Positions 19,134 to 27,503 of a stretch of 64,000 bases of DNA are shown here, piece after piece. Below the pieces are notes generated by a model. The model did not search any database, had not been told where the DNA came from, and saw only the letters and a program-made list of their open reading frames with translations. The stretch is from Micrococcales bacterium (lineage in GTDB: Bacteria; Actinomycetota; Actinomycetes; S36-B12; UBA10799), in NCBI GenBank assembly GCA_016719135.1, contig JADKAV010000010.1:1-64000 (forward strand), written 5' to 3'. The first letter of the stretch is position 1. Each line of letters opens with the position of its first letter. The translations under genes were made by a program, and so were the position numbers.

Positions 19134-19628
19134 ATGGTCGGTGAACCCCAAATCAACATGGTGGGCAACCTCGTTGCCGATCCGGAGCTGCGTTTCACCC
19201 CCTCGGGGGTGGCTGCGGCCAGTGTGCGTATCGCTGTGACACCGCGCAGCCGGGACAACGCTACCGGCGAGTGGAAGGACGGCGAGACAGTCTGGCTGTC
19301 CGGCACGGTGTGGCGGCAGTACGCCGAGAACGTCGCCGAGTCCCTGTCGAAGGGCACTCGGGTGATCGTGATCGGACGGCTCAAGCAGCGTTCCTATGAA
19401 ACCCGTGAGGGCGAGAAGCGCACCGTGTACGAAGTCGACATCGACGACATCGGACCTGCACTGCGCTACGCCACCGCGAAGATCCAGAAGACCACCCGCA
19501 GTGGCACCTCCGACGGCGGCCAGTCGGCATCGGCGGCCTCCGGTGGGGGCGATCCCTGGGGGGCCCCGGCCGGCGGCAAGAGCGGCGGCGACTCGTGGGG
19601 CGGCGCGGTCGACGAGCCACCTTTCTGA
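19134..19628 (+). CDS. ssb: Single-stranded DNA-binding protein
   Basis: 164 residues. An OB fold (residues 1-115: INMVGNLVADPELRFTPSG, WLSGTVWRQYAENVAESLSK) is followed by a Gly/Ser-rich tail ending in the acidic tip DEPPF that recruits replication and repair partners. Second gene of the S6 operon. Confidence 0.97.
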   Translation: MVGEPQINMVGNLVADPELRFTPSGVAAASVRIAVTPRSRDNATGEWKDGETVWLSGTVWRQYAENVAESLSKGTRVIVIGRLKQRSYETREGEKRTVYEVDIDDIGPALRYATAKIQKTTRSGTSDGGQSASAASGGGDPWGAPAGGKSGGDSWGGAVDEPPF

Positions 19629-19699
19629 TCCCGACTCAAACTGAATATCCCTAACCCATTCCGGCTCACCAGCCGGGCCCGACACATCGGAGCACCACA

Positions 19700-19945
19700 A
19701 TGGCCAAACAGCCACCTCGGCCCGTAAAGCCGATCAAGAAGAAGGCCAACCAGCTCAAAGCCGCAGGCGTCGAGACGGTTGACTACAAAGATGTTGCGTT
19801 GCTGCGCAAGTTCATCTCCGACCGCGGCAAGATCCGCGCGCGGCGAGTCACCGGCGTGACCGTGCAGCAGCAGCGCGAGATTGCCAAGGCGATCAAGAAC
19901 GCCCGCGAGATGGCCTTGCTGCCGTACTCGTCGACGGCCCGCTGA
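19700..19945 (+). CDS. rpsR: 30S ribosomal protein S18
   Basis: 81 residues with the S18 core (VDYKDVALLRKFISDRGKI, then RRVTGVTVQQQREIAKAIK). No Cys zinc pair is present, so this is the zinc-independent form. It pairs with S6 in the ribosome platform and lies in the S6 operon. Confidence 0.97.
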   Translation: MAKQPPRPVKPIKKKANQLKAAGVETVDYKDVALLRKFISDRGKIRARRVTGVTVQQQREIAKAIKNAREMALLPYSSTAR

Positions 19946-19953
19946 GGAGCACC

Positions 19954-20400
19954 ATGAAGATCATCCTGACTCAAGATGTCGACAACCTCGGCGCTCCCGG
20001 CGACGTGGTCGAGGTGAAGGACGGCTACGGCCGCAACTACCTCGTGCCTCGTGGTTTCGCCATTGCGTGGACCAAGGGCGGCGAGAAGCAGATCGACCAG
20101 ATCAAGCGCGCACGCGGCGCCCGCGAGATTCGCGGACGTGAGCACGCTGACGAGGTTCGTGAGCAACTCGAAGCGCTGACCGTCACCTTCACGGCCAAGG
20201 CCGGCGAGCAGGGCCGGTTGTTCGGGTCCGTCACCGCTGCCGACGTTGCGGATTCGATCAAGGCCGCTGGCGGACCGCTGATCGAGAAGCGCTCGATCGA
20301 GATGGAAGGGCACATCAAGCTGCTGGGTGACTACCCGGTGCGGGTGACCTTGCACCCCGATGTGATCGCAACCGTGACCCTGCACGTCGTATCGGTCTGA
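19954..20400 (+). CDS. rplI: 50S ribosomal protein L9
   Basis: 148 residues, two-domain L9: N-terminal rRNA-binding motif MKIILTQDVDNLGAPGDVVE with the GRNYLVPRG signature, connecting helix, and C-terminal domain. It starts 8 nt after rpsR; a GAGGAG site overlaps the rpsR stop. Confidence 0.97.
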   Translation: MKIILTQDVDNLGAPGDVVEVKDGYGRNYLVPRGFAIAWTKGGEKQIDQIKRARGAREIRGREHADEVREQLEALTVTFTAKAGEQGRLFGSVTAADVADSIKAAGGPLIEKRSIEMEGHIKLLGDYPVRVTLHPDVIATVTLHVVSV

Positions 20401-20447
20401 CTGGCGGCGGGCTGCGAGGCCCAGCTGGCAGTCATCGGGGAGTTGAC

Positions 20448-20903
20448 ATGACCCTGCGCGTCACGACCGTGTGCCTGGGCAACATCTGCCGCTCACCGAT
20501 CGCGGCAGCCGTGTTGGCCACCGAACTGGCGGACCTGGACGTCGAGGTCGACTCCATGGGCACCGGGCATTGGCACATCGGCCAGGATGCCGACCCCAGA
20601 GCGCTCGATGCGTTGGCCAGAGCCGGCTACGCCCTGGACCACAGTGCCCGGCAGGCCAGTGCCGCAGCGCTGTCCGGAACCGATCTGGTCCTGGCAATGG
20701 ACCAAGCAAACCTCGACGACCTTCAACAGATGGGCGTCGACGACGCAGTGCTGATCCGTGCCTTCGACCCGGACGCCGACGACCAGGATGTACCGGATCC
20801 GTACTACGGAACCGCGACGGACTTCGATGACGTGGTGACCATGGTCCGCGACACCATACCGGGACTTCGCGAATACCTGATCAGGCGCTTTCCGCAGGCC
20901 TAG
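20448..20903 (+). CDS. Low-molecular-weight protein-tyrosine phosphatase
   Basis: 151 residues. The P-loop CLGNICRSP (about residues 9-17) carries the nucleophilic Cys and Arg, and DPYYG (about 124) supplies the general acid Asp. Actinobacterial members act on protein tyrosine phosphates, some being linked to polysaccharide or host signalling. It lies between rplI and dnaB, with a 47-nt gap, possibly as the last gene of the S6 operon. Confidence 0.93.
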   Translation: MTLRVTTVCLGNICRSPIAAAVLATELADLDVEVDSMGTGHWHIGQDADPRALDALARAGYALDHSARQASAAALSGTDLVLAMDQANLDDLQQMGVDDAVLIRAFDPDADDQDVPDPYYGTATDFDDVVTMVRDTIPGLREYLIRRFPQA

Positions 20904-20912
20904 CGACGAGTT

Positions 20913-21055
20913 TCGTCCACAGTTCGCCGCAGGCCGAAATCCCTGATCAGAGGCATGTTCGGCGATGCTGGCAGTCTGCTCATCCCAGGTTTTCCACAGG
21001 TTGTGAAGATGTTGTGGTGAGGGGGTTCCACAGGCCACACACCTGGTCGTCCACA
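20913..21055 (+). promoter_or_regulatory. Cluster of four DnaA-box-like sites upstream of dnaB
   Basis: Four same-orientation sites resemble the actinobacterial DnaA box TTGTCCACA: TCGTCCACA (20913-20921), TTTTCCACA (20990-20998), GGTTCCACA (21024-21032) and TCGTCCACA (21047-21055). The last lies 63 bp before dnaB. Confidence 0.5.
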
Positions 21056-21118
21056 GCCATCTGAACCACACGGGCGAATCGACGCCGTTTTGTCGTACCC
21101 GGTGGTTACAACTGATGC

Positions 21119-22471
21119 ATGAGCCTGGACATGTCGCCTGCCGCACCGGCCTCCTTCGAACGTGTGCCGCCGCAGGACCTTGCGGCCGAGCAGTGTGTGC
21201 TCGGGGCGATGATGCTGAGCAAGGACGCCATCGCCGATGCCGTTGAGCGCCTGCGCGAGGAGGACTTCTACACCCCGGCCCACCAGGCCGTGTACCGGAT
21301 CGTCCTGGACTTGTACGCCCGGGGAGAGCCTGCCGACGCGATCACGGTCTCCGCGGGTCTGTTGGCCTCCGGGGAACTCCAGCGCATCGGGGGCGCCCCG
21401 TACCTTCACACTCTGGTGGCCTCTCCGCCGCTGACCGCCAACGCGTCCTATTACGCCCAGATCGTGCGCGACGCGTCCATGCGGCGCCGGCTTGTCGAAG
21501 TCGGTTCCCGCATCGTGCAGACCGGTTTCTCCGGCGAGGGCGAGGTCGAGGACCTCATCAACCGGGCGCAGGCCGAGGTGTATGAGATCACCCAACGCAC
21601 GACCGCGGAGGACTACGCCCCGCTGTCCGACCTGCTCGACGGTGTGTACACCGAACTGGAATCCATCCAGAACCACACTGGCGACATCATCGGTATCCCC
21701 ACCGGCTTCATCGACCTGGACAAGCTCACCAACGGGCTGCATCCGGGGCAGATGATCGTGGTGGCGGCACGTCCCGCGATGGGAAAGTCCACCCTCGGCC
21801 TGGACTTCGCACGCTCCTGCAGCATCAAACACGGACTGACCAGTGCCATCTTCAGCCTGGAGATGAGCCGCAACGAGATCGTGATGAGGCTGTTGTCGGC
21901 ACAAGGGGAACTGCCGCTGCATCACATGCGGTCCGGTTCCCTCAACGAGCAACAGTGGACCCGCATGGTCAACACCATGTCCACAGTGTCCGACGCACCG
22001 CTGTTCATCGACGATTCCCCGAACATGTCGATGATGGAGATCCGGGCCAAGTGCCGCCGTCTCAAGCAGCAGCACGATCTACGGCTGATCATCGTCGACT
22101 ATCTGCAGTTGATGAGTTCGGGCAAGCGGGTGGAATCCCGTCAGCAGGAGGTTGCTGAGTTCTCCCGCGCCTTGAAGCTGCTCGCCAAGGAACTCGAAGT
22201 GCCGGTGGTGGCGATCAGCCAGTTGAACCGTGGACCCGAGCAGCGCACCGACCGCAAGCCCATGATGAGCGATCTGCGTGAGTCGGGATCGATTGAGCAG
22301 GACGCGGACGTGGTGATTCTGCTGCACCGGGAGGACGCCTACGAGAAAGATTCCCCACGGATGGGGGAGGCCGACATCATCGTGGCCAAGCACCGCAACG
22401 GGCCGACCGCCACTGTGGTCACGGCGTTCCAGGGGCACTACTCACGCTTCGTGGATATGCACCGGGGGTAG
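21119..22471 (+). CDS. dnaB: Replicative DNA helicase DnaB
   Basis: 450 residues, no intein. N-terminal helical domain (VPPQDLAAEQCVLGAMML), then the RecA-like ATPase with Walker A ARPAMGKSTLG at about residues 217-227, Walker B (LIIVDYLQLM), and the C-terminal SGSIEQDADVVILLHR region. It unwinds DNA at the replication fork. Its linkage to rplI is an old actinobacterial arrangement. Confidence 0.97.
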   Translation: MSLDMSPAAPASFERVPPQDLAAEQCVLGAMMLSKDAIADAVERLREEDFYTPAHQAVYRIVLDLYARGEPADAITVSAGLLASGELQRIGGAPYLHTLVASPPLTANASYYAQIVRDASMRRRLVEVGSRIVQTGFSGEGEVEDLINRAQAEVYEITQRTTAEDYAPLSDLLDGVYTELESIQNHTGDIIGIPTGFIDLDKLTNGLHPGQMIVVAARPAMGKSTLGLDFARSCSIKHGLTSAIFSLEMSRNEIVMRLLSAQGELPLHHMRSGSLNEQQWTRMVNTMSTVSDAPLFIDDSPNMSMMEIRAKCRRLKQQHDLRLIIVDYLQLMSSGKRVESRQQEVAEFSRALKLLAKELEVPVVAISQLNRGPEQRTDRKPMMSDLRESGSIEQDADVVILLHREDAYEKDSPRMGEADIIVAKHRNGPTATVVTAFQGHYSRFVDMHRG

Positions 22472-22600
22472 CTGGGGAAATGGCTGTGAGATTTCGCAAG
22501 GGCGTTCACGAGTTCGCGCATTGCGCGTTTGGGGTCCACGCGTCCGGACTTCGTGGAGTTGCAGGTTCGTGGTCTTTCGGGGCGGAGATGGAGGTTGTTG

Positions 22601-22993
22601 ATGAGTTCGTCTGGTGCTGAGGTGACGCAGGTGGTGTCGACGACCTTGGTCGGCCGGGACGAGATTGTGGCTGCGCAGTTCATCTTCCGGTGTGATGGTC
22701 CATTTGCGGTATCGGCGGTGTTCACCGCCGGGGGCACGCAGGTGTTGTGGACGTTCGCGCGAGAGCTGCTGCGTGACGGGTTGTACGCGCCGGCAGGCGG
22801 CGGAGATGTGATGGTGGCCCCGGCTGGCCGGGGGCGGGTGACGTTGACGTTGAGTTCGGCGTCTGGAGTGGCGATGTTGGCGTGTGACGGGGCTGATCTG
22901 GCGATCTTCGTGCAACGGGTGTACGCCGCGGTGCCAGAAGGCGAGGAAAGCACGGGCATGGCGATGGACAGGTTCCTGGCCGATATCGCTTAG
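22601..22993 (+). CDS. SsgA-like (SALP family) cell-division/sporulation regulator
   Basis: 130 residues. The core TQVLWTFARELLRDGLYAPA matches the SsgA/SsgB signature (V-WxFARDLLxxGL), followed by the GDVMVAP and VTLTLSSASGVAML segments of the family. SALPs direct septum placement in sporulating actinomycetes by positioning FtsZ. ATG 22601 is set by a GGAGG site 6 nt upstream; the longer open frame from 22529 has none. It follows dnaB on the same strand. Whether this organism sporulates cannot be seen here. Confidence 0.82.
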   Translation: MSSSGAEVTQVVSTTLVGRDEIVAAQFIFRCDGPFAVSAVFTAGGTQVLWTFARELLRDGLYAPAGGGDVMVAPAGRGRVTLTLSSASGVAMLACDGADLAIFVQRVYAAVPEGEESTGMAMDRFLADIA

Positions 22994-23406
22994 CCCGGTC
23001 TTGGACGTCGCAGGGCCACTCAGTCGGCGAATGTCGGTCTACCTCGGACACGGTAAACGCCAGCGTGTCGGCGCATGAGCAGACGACGCGGGCCTGCGCG
23101 GACACGAAGGCGACGTTTTCGATGCGGTGGAGTGCCGCGGAGTTCCTCCAGTTCGCCGGGTGCCTGCTGGCCGGCCCCTCATGGGCGCGAGTGCTGAGCA
23201 TTCAAGTCACTTCGGCGATGAGCAGGGCGAAGTCCGTCATCTGCGTTGTGACCGATCGTGCCTGGCTGTTGGTGCAGGCTGTACCTCCGCCCCCACGGCT
23301 CGGAGCAGAGCCACGCAGGGGATATCCGCGACCCAATCACAGGCGCGCCGAGGCGCCCGTCCAGCGGGGGGCTGGACGGGGTTTCGGGGCAGTTGGTCCT
23401 CGGGTT
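22994..23406. other. Intergenic region with no supported gene
   Basis: Open frames here overlap both neighbours only as shadows. The stretch holds the terminator at 23352-23376. I see no other structure I can support. Confidence 0.5.
23352..23376 (-). terminator. Terminator-like hairpin after the HNH gene
   Basis: CCCGTCCAGC and GCTGGACGGG form a perfect 10-bp stem around a five-base loop, 30 nt past the HNH stop. No T-tract follows on the minus strand. Confidence 0.6.
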
Positions 23407-24519
23407 TTACGCTGCGTGGTCGAGGGTGTTGGGTGGTTTGGTGCGGTAGGTGCGTCCGGCGGGGCTGGTCCATTCCAGTTCGTTGTCGCCGATGTTGACG
23501 ACGTGCCAGCCGGTTTGGTGTTTGATGCGGTGGTGGCGTCGGCATAGGCAGTGCAGGTTGTCCGCGGTGGTGTCGCCGTCGGGGTGCGGGATGGTGTGGT
23601 CGAGGTCGCAGCGCGCGGCCGGCACGCTGCAGCCGGGGAAGCGGCAGTGCTGGTCGCGGGCGCGTACGGTGCGGGCCAGCGCGGTGGGGATGCGGTACTG
23701 CCCGGGGGTGGTGTTGATGATCCGGCCGGTGGGGGTGGCCAGCCACGCGAACCAGGTCGGGTCGGTGCGGCAGGCCAGGTGCCAGGCGTTGGTCCACGGC
23801 AGCGGGCAGCCGTTGACGGTGGCGCCGATCCCGGAGGTCGGCAGGACCACCGCCACCGTGGTTTTCACCACCGTCTGCTCGTCGAGTAGGTCCGCGACCG
23901 CATCGGCGCGGCGCTGGGCCAGGGTGCGCTGGTCGTCGGGGACGGTGTTGGTGCGCGCCAGGGTGTCCAGGGCGGTGAACAGTGCTTCGGCGACTTCGGT
24001 GGGCAGGTAGGCGTACAGGTCGGTCATGCCGTCGCGGTCGGCGGTGATCTCGACACGCCGGTCCTCGAACGCGGTCTTCTTGGCTTTGTCGTCGCCGTCG
24101 GGGAGCCGGGACAGTAACCAGCGGCGCACCTGATACGTCGTGTGCGACCCGGCGTAGTCGATCGCGTCGGCCTCCCAGCGTTCTTGCAGGTCGCTGGTGG
24201 GTAGCAAGGTGGCGATCAGTTTCGCCCGGGTCAAGTCGATGTCCCCGGTGCGCAGGGCGGTGAGGAGCCCGCGGCGTTGGCAGATCATGAACGCCTCGTC
24301 GTACAGTCGCCACGCAGAACGGTGTGACAGGTTCAGGCTGCAGGCGACTTCGGCGACCAGCGCGTCACAGGCCGCGGAATACCGGTCGGTGGGCAACGCC
24401 TGATGCAGCGCGTAGATCGCCTCCAAACGTCCGGCGGCCGCGGCACGCACCGCGAGTTCCGCGGCGTCGATCCCCTCGACCAGCCCATCGAACTGGTCCA
24501 CATCGATGTCAATGTCCAT
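23407..24519 (-). CDS. DUF222/HNH endonuclease (13E12-like repeat family)
   Basis: 370 residues. The N-terminal DUF222 domain (LEAIYALHQALPTDRYSAACDALVAE...) is followed by a C-terminal HNH nuclease: CRFPGCSVPAARCDLDHT, then LHCLCRRHHRIKHQTGW, with Cys, His-Asn-His and metal ligands intact. This family occurs in many copies per genome in actinobacteria (REP13E12 in mycobacteria) and is probably selfish or defence-related; its exact role is unknown. ATG 24519 (MDIDIDVDQF) fits better than the longer frame from 24576. Confidence 0.88.
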   Translation of the reverse strand: MDIDIDVDQFDGLVEGIDAAELAVRAAAAGRLEAIYALHQALPTDRYSAACDALVAEVACSLNLSHRSAWRLYDEAFMICQRRGLLTALRTGDIDLTRAKLIATLLPTSDLQERWEADAIDYAGSHTTYQVRRWLLSRLPDGDDKAKKTAFEDRRVEITADRDGMTDLYAYLPTEVAEALFTALDTLARTNTVPDDQRTLAQRRADAVADLLDEQTVVKTTVAVVLPTSGIGATVNGCPLPWTNAWHLACRTDPTWFAWLATPTGRIINTTPGQYRIPTALARTVRARDQHCRFPGCSVPAARCDLDHTIPHPDGDTTADNLHCLCRRHHRIKHQTGWHVVNIGDNELEWTSPAGRTYRTKPPNTLDHAA

Positions 24520-24583
24520 ACCCACAAACCTAGAACAGAGGTACGACAAAACAGCGAGTGCAAATGCACAGCCCAAGAACGGC

Positions 24584-24727
24584 CTAGTGGTGTCCCTTGT
24601 TGATCATCGCGATCATCTTCAGGTTCAGCACCGCGAAGCGCATGCCCTGAACCAGAACGTTCTTGCGCGACTTGAGTTCCTTCTCATCCGGAACGTGCGC
24701 CTCGGGGAAGGTCGTGACGTTGTCCAT
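24584..24727 (-). CDS. 47-residue small protein coupled to sulfide:quinone oxidoreductase
   Basis: A short open frame (MDNVTTFPEAHVPDEKE..., ending MIAMINKGHH) starts 8 nt after the upstream stop; its AGGAG site overlaps that stop codon (TAGGAG). The N-terminal half is acidic and polar. The C-terminal half (VQGMRFAVLNLKMIAMINKG) looks like an amphipathic helix rich in Met and basic residues. It probably binds the membrane or the partner enzyme. I do not recognise a family. Coding support is the tight coupling and the RBS. Confidence 0.65.
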   Translation of the reverse strand: MDNVTTFPEAHVPDEKELKSRKNVLVQGMRFAVLNLKMIAMINKGHH

Positions 24728-24735
24728 GTCGACTC

Positions 24736-26193
24736 CTATTCGGGGATGAGGTACCAGAGGGGCCGGGCTTTGGCCTTGTAGATGAACAGGTGGTGCAGCA
24801 TGACCTTCATCCAGTGCGCGGACAGGCCGATCTCACCGTAGGTCTCCTTGGTGTCGCGGCCCTGTTCGCCGTATCTCTCCTTGTCGGGGATGATCGGGTA
24901 GACCGTCATCGCGGCGGCCTGCCCCTGCCGCCAGCCGGTGCCGGCCGAGGCGATGCAGGCGGCTCCCATGTCTGCCATCGATGCGGTGTGCACCTTGCCG
25001 CGATCGCCGTGCTTGATTCGCTCAGCGATGGTCTTCGCGACCGCCCGGCCGATCACCCCGGACGGCATGCCGGTGCGCGGTGGCGCAGGGGCGATCGCGG
25101 TCCCGTTAGGGGTCTTGTGCGGCTTGGACATCTGGTGTGGAGGCGCAAAGGCGATGCCGGCGGCCCACACGTTGTCGTACTTCACGGACTGGTACGTCTT
25201 GGGCCAATCGCTGGGCTTCCACTGCTCGTATGGCTTCGGCGAGTAGTCGGCGTCGACCTTCATGAAACCACTGGGGGCGAAGACCTGATCGGTGATCTCG
25301 TTGCCCTCCCGGTCGAACGCCTTCAGGTCGGCGCCACGGAAGGGTGGCAACAGCATCGCGAAATCGAACGCCTGCTCACCCTTGGTCCCGTCGAGCTGCT
25401 CGTAGTGCACGACGCCGGGTTCCACCCGTTCCACCGCGGCGGCCATGATCGCCTTCACGCCGCGTTCTTTGAACAACGACTCGGTGAACATCTGGCTGGG
25501 AACCACGCCGTCCTTGGTGCCGAAGTTCATGCCGTCCATCCCGAAGTCGCCCAGCTGGACCTCGTTGGTGATGTAGATGACCTCCGCCTTGTCGCGGACC
25601 CCCGCCTGCACAAGTTCGTGCTCGACGTTGAACGTGTACTCGAACGCGGCCCCCTGACAGGTACACGTTCCGTGGCCCATCCCGATGAGCAGTGTCTGCG
25701 GTGTGCCCCGCTGCAGTTTGCCGATGACGTCTTGCAGGGCCTGGGAGGTCTCGACGGCGTGCTCGGCGGTGCAGACCGACCACGAATTGCCCTGCGGGCC
25801 GAGTCCGGGCGTCGCTTCGAAGGTGAGCTTCGGTCCGGTTGCGTTGATGAGGAAGTCGTAGTCGAGATTCGCGGTCTTTCCCTGACGCGAGGGGCCGGTG
25901 TATCGCACCGTCACATAGGGATGCGGGTGGTCGGGGCTGCCCTCACCGTGCAATTCCGTGGCCAGTGCTTGATGGAACTCGACGCCCTTGCGCGCGTAGA
26001 TGGGGGCAAGCGGGAAGGTCACTCGCTTCTTGTCCATCTTCCCGACGCCCACCCAGATGTTGGACGGAATCCAGTTCCATTTGGAGTTCGGGGATACGAC
26101 CACGACGTCGTGCTCCTTGCCCAGCATCCGGCGCAGATGCAGCGCCGCCGTGTGGCCGGCGATGCCGGCGCCCAGGATGACTGTTCGTGCCAT
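24736..26193 (-). CDS. sqr: Sulfide:quinone oxidoreductase-like FAD enzyme
   Basis: 485 residues. FAD/NAD(P) Rossmann motif at the start (VILGAGIAGHTAALHLRRML), a second at mid-length, and conserved cysteines (GHGTCTCQGAAFEY about residue 175-180; AACIASAG about 415) that could carry sulfide oxidation. The C-terminal tail (HWMKVMLHHLFIYKAKARP) is a likely membrane-bound amphipathic helix for quinone reduction. The enzyme detoxifies or uses sulfide, producing persulfide. A GGAGG site precedes ATG 26193. A palindromic CsoR/CstR-like operator lies 133 bp upstream. Substrate is inferred from fold and cysteines. Confidence 0.82.
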   Translation of the reverse strand: MARTVILGAGIAGHTAALHLRRMLGKEHDVVVVSPNSKWNWIPSNIWVGVGKMDKKRVTFPLAPIYARKGVEFHQALATELHGEGSPDHPHPYVTVRYTGPSRQGKTANLDYDFLINATGPKLTFEATPGLGPQGNSWSVCTAEHAVETSQALQDVIGKLQRGTPQTLLIGMGHGTCTCQGAAFEYTFNVEHELVQAGVRDKAEVIYITNEVQLGDFGMDGMNFGTKDGVVPSQMFTESLFKERGVKAIMAAAVERVEPGVVHYEQLDGTKGEQAFDFAMLLPPFRGADLKAFDREGNEITDQVFAPSGFMKVDADYSPKPYEQWKPSDWPKTYQSVKYDNVWAAGIAFAPPHQMSKPHKTPNGTAIAPAPPRTGMPSGVIGRAVAKTIAERIKHGDRGKVHTASMADMGAACIASAGTGWRQGQAAAMTVYPIIPDKERYGEQGRDTKETYGEIGLSAHWMKVMLHHLFIYKAKARPLWYLIPE

Positions 26194-26326
26194 GACTCAA
26201 CCTCCGAGTTGCTCGACGGTCAGCGAGAGTGAACGCCGGCCAGCAGATGTTGTGCGCGGCTCGTGGACGGGCTGGACAGAGCCTTCGCGTGCCCCACGAC
26301 CTGCACAGTTCCGCACACTGGAGACT

Positions 26327-26342
26327 ATACCCCCGGGGGTAT
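26327..26342 (-). promoter_or_regulatory. CsoR/CstR/RcnR-type operator upstream of sqr
   Basis: ATACCCCCGGGGGTAT is a perfect 16-bp palindrome. G-tract palindromes of this form are bound by the CsoR family, including persulfide-sensing CstR and copper-sensing CsoR. It lies between the GDPD stop and sqr, 133 bp from the sqr start. Confidence 0.65.
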
Positions 26343-26373
26343 GAGTAAGGCTATGCAAACTTCGTTGCTGGTT

Positions 26374-27297
26374 TCAGAAGTTCACTTCCGCCACCGATGC
26401 CGTGGCGATTCCCGCAGCATCCATCCACGCGCGGACCCGCCCGGTGTTGTCGGTGGTAATCGCCCAAGCGCCGTCGCGGATGCACTGCTCGATCGCGCGC
26501 GGGTCGTTGGCGGTCCAGACCATCCAGAGCAACCCGGCATCGATCACTGTGGTCGGCAGGCCGGGCGGGTAGCTGAACAGTGTGTCGAGCCCGTCGAGTC
26601 CGCGTTGCAGCGCCTGCGCGACCAGCCACTCGGCGTCCGCGTGCTCGTCGAAGCCGTGACGCTCGCTGTCCGGACCCCGTCGATGCCCTTGAGCCCAGCC
26701 ACCGATCTGCCAGCGGGGCACCGTGTCGACGATCCAAAGAACCCGGCTTCTCGACTGACGTTTGAGCTCGCCGGCCGTGTCGAGGTTCTTGGAGATGTAA
26801 ACGACCTGGTCGTCGGGCAGCGTGGTCGCGGCGAGGACATCTGAGACGACCTGCGGGCCTTCCACCACCTCGACGACCAGACTGCGGCCCTCAGGCACGA
26901 GCGCGGCGGCCTCGCACAGTCGCGGCATCACGAGGTCCTGCCACCGACGGTCCTTCCATGCGCCCGCACTGAGGCGCCGCAGATCCGCGTATTCGCTGCG
27001 CGTTAAGTCCAGGCCCGGGTGATCGGTCGTCCGGTCGGTGGTGCGGTCGTGGGCCAGGATCACCACCCCGTCCGCGGTGCGCCACACGTCGACCTCGACG
27101 GCGTCCGCGCCGTGGTCGAAGCCGTAGCGGATGGCCGCGAGTGTGTTCTCTGGAGGCCCGCCGGGGTCGTTGTGCTCGTGGCCCGAACCCCGGTGCGCGA
27201 CCAGGCGCACGACGCCACCGTGGGGGGTGAGGGCGTCGCGGTCAGACCGGTGGGCGGCGAACAGCGCTGCTCGCGCTTGGTCTCGGGGTGCGTCCAC
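26374..27297 (-). CDS. Glycerophosphodiester phosphodiesterase family protein
   Basis: About 307 residues with GDPD TIM-barrel signatures: VAHRGSGHEHNDPGGPPENTL (His, Arg, Glu catalytic/metal residues), DAVEVDVWRTADGVVILAHD (Glu-Asp-His), and WTANDP at the end. It cleaves glycerophosphodiesters to glycerol 3-phosphate plus alcohol. The stop at 26374 is followed by the sqr operator. The start is uncertain: GTG 27297 is chosen because the longer frame to 27411 enters a repeat. Confidence 0.8.
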   Translation of the reverse strand: MDAPRDQARAALFAAHRSDRDALTPHGGVVRLVAHRGSGHEHNDPGGPPENTLAAIRYGFDHGADAVEVDVWRTADGVVILAHDRTTDRTTDHPGLDLTRSEYADLRRLSAGAWKDRRWQDLVMPRLCEAAALVPEGRSLVVEVVEGPQVVSDVLAATTLPDDQVVYISKNLDTAGELKRQSRSRVLWIVDTVPRWQIGGWAQGHRRGPDSERHGFDEHADAEWLVAQALQRGLDGLDTLFSYPPGLPTTVIDAGLLWMVWTANDPRAIEQCIRDGAWAITTDNTGRVRAWMDAAGIATASVAEVNF

Positions 27298-27365
27298 GGG
27301 GGAACCGTATCGGACGCTCAACGCATAGGGTCCGGGTTCGGAGGTTGAGGGCGCTGCTCGAGCGT

Positions 27366-27421
27366 GAGGGCGACGTTGTTGGGCACTTTCGTCGCGATTA
27401 CCCCCCAACAACGTCGCCCTC
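27366..27421. repeat. 56-bp palindromic element, family B, copy 1
   Basis: Arms GAGGGCGACGTTGTTGGG and CCCAACAACGTCGCCCTC (18 bp, fully complementary) enclose a 20-nt loop. The same element, in the opposite loop orientation, lies at 29595-29650 on the other side of fadH. The two loops match when one is reverse complemented, at all but two positions. Confidence 0.85.
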
Positions 27422-27503
27422 GACTGCGTGGAGCGGGCTGCACGTCGCCCTCGAGCGCGTGGAGCGGGCTACACGCCGCCCTTGAGCGCGTAGGGCGCCT
27501 ACA
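27411..27503. repeat. Three tandem copies of a 31-bp repeat
   Basis: Units begin ACGTCGCCCT (27411), ACGTCGCCCT (27442) and ACGCCGCCCT (27473). The third overlaps the fadH stop codon at 27499. Confidence 0.8.

Noticed and set aside
23065..23547. 160-residue plus-strand frame between the SsgA-like and HNH genes
   Set aside because: Overlaps the HNH 3' end and terminator and has no RBS or recognisable motif.
24790..26232. 480-residue frame antisense to sqr
   Set aside because: Shadow of a well-matched FAD enzyme on the other strand.
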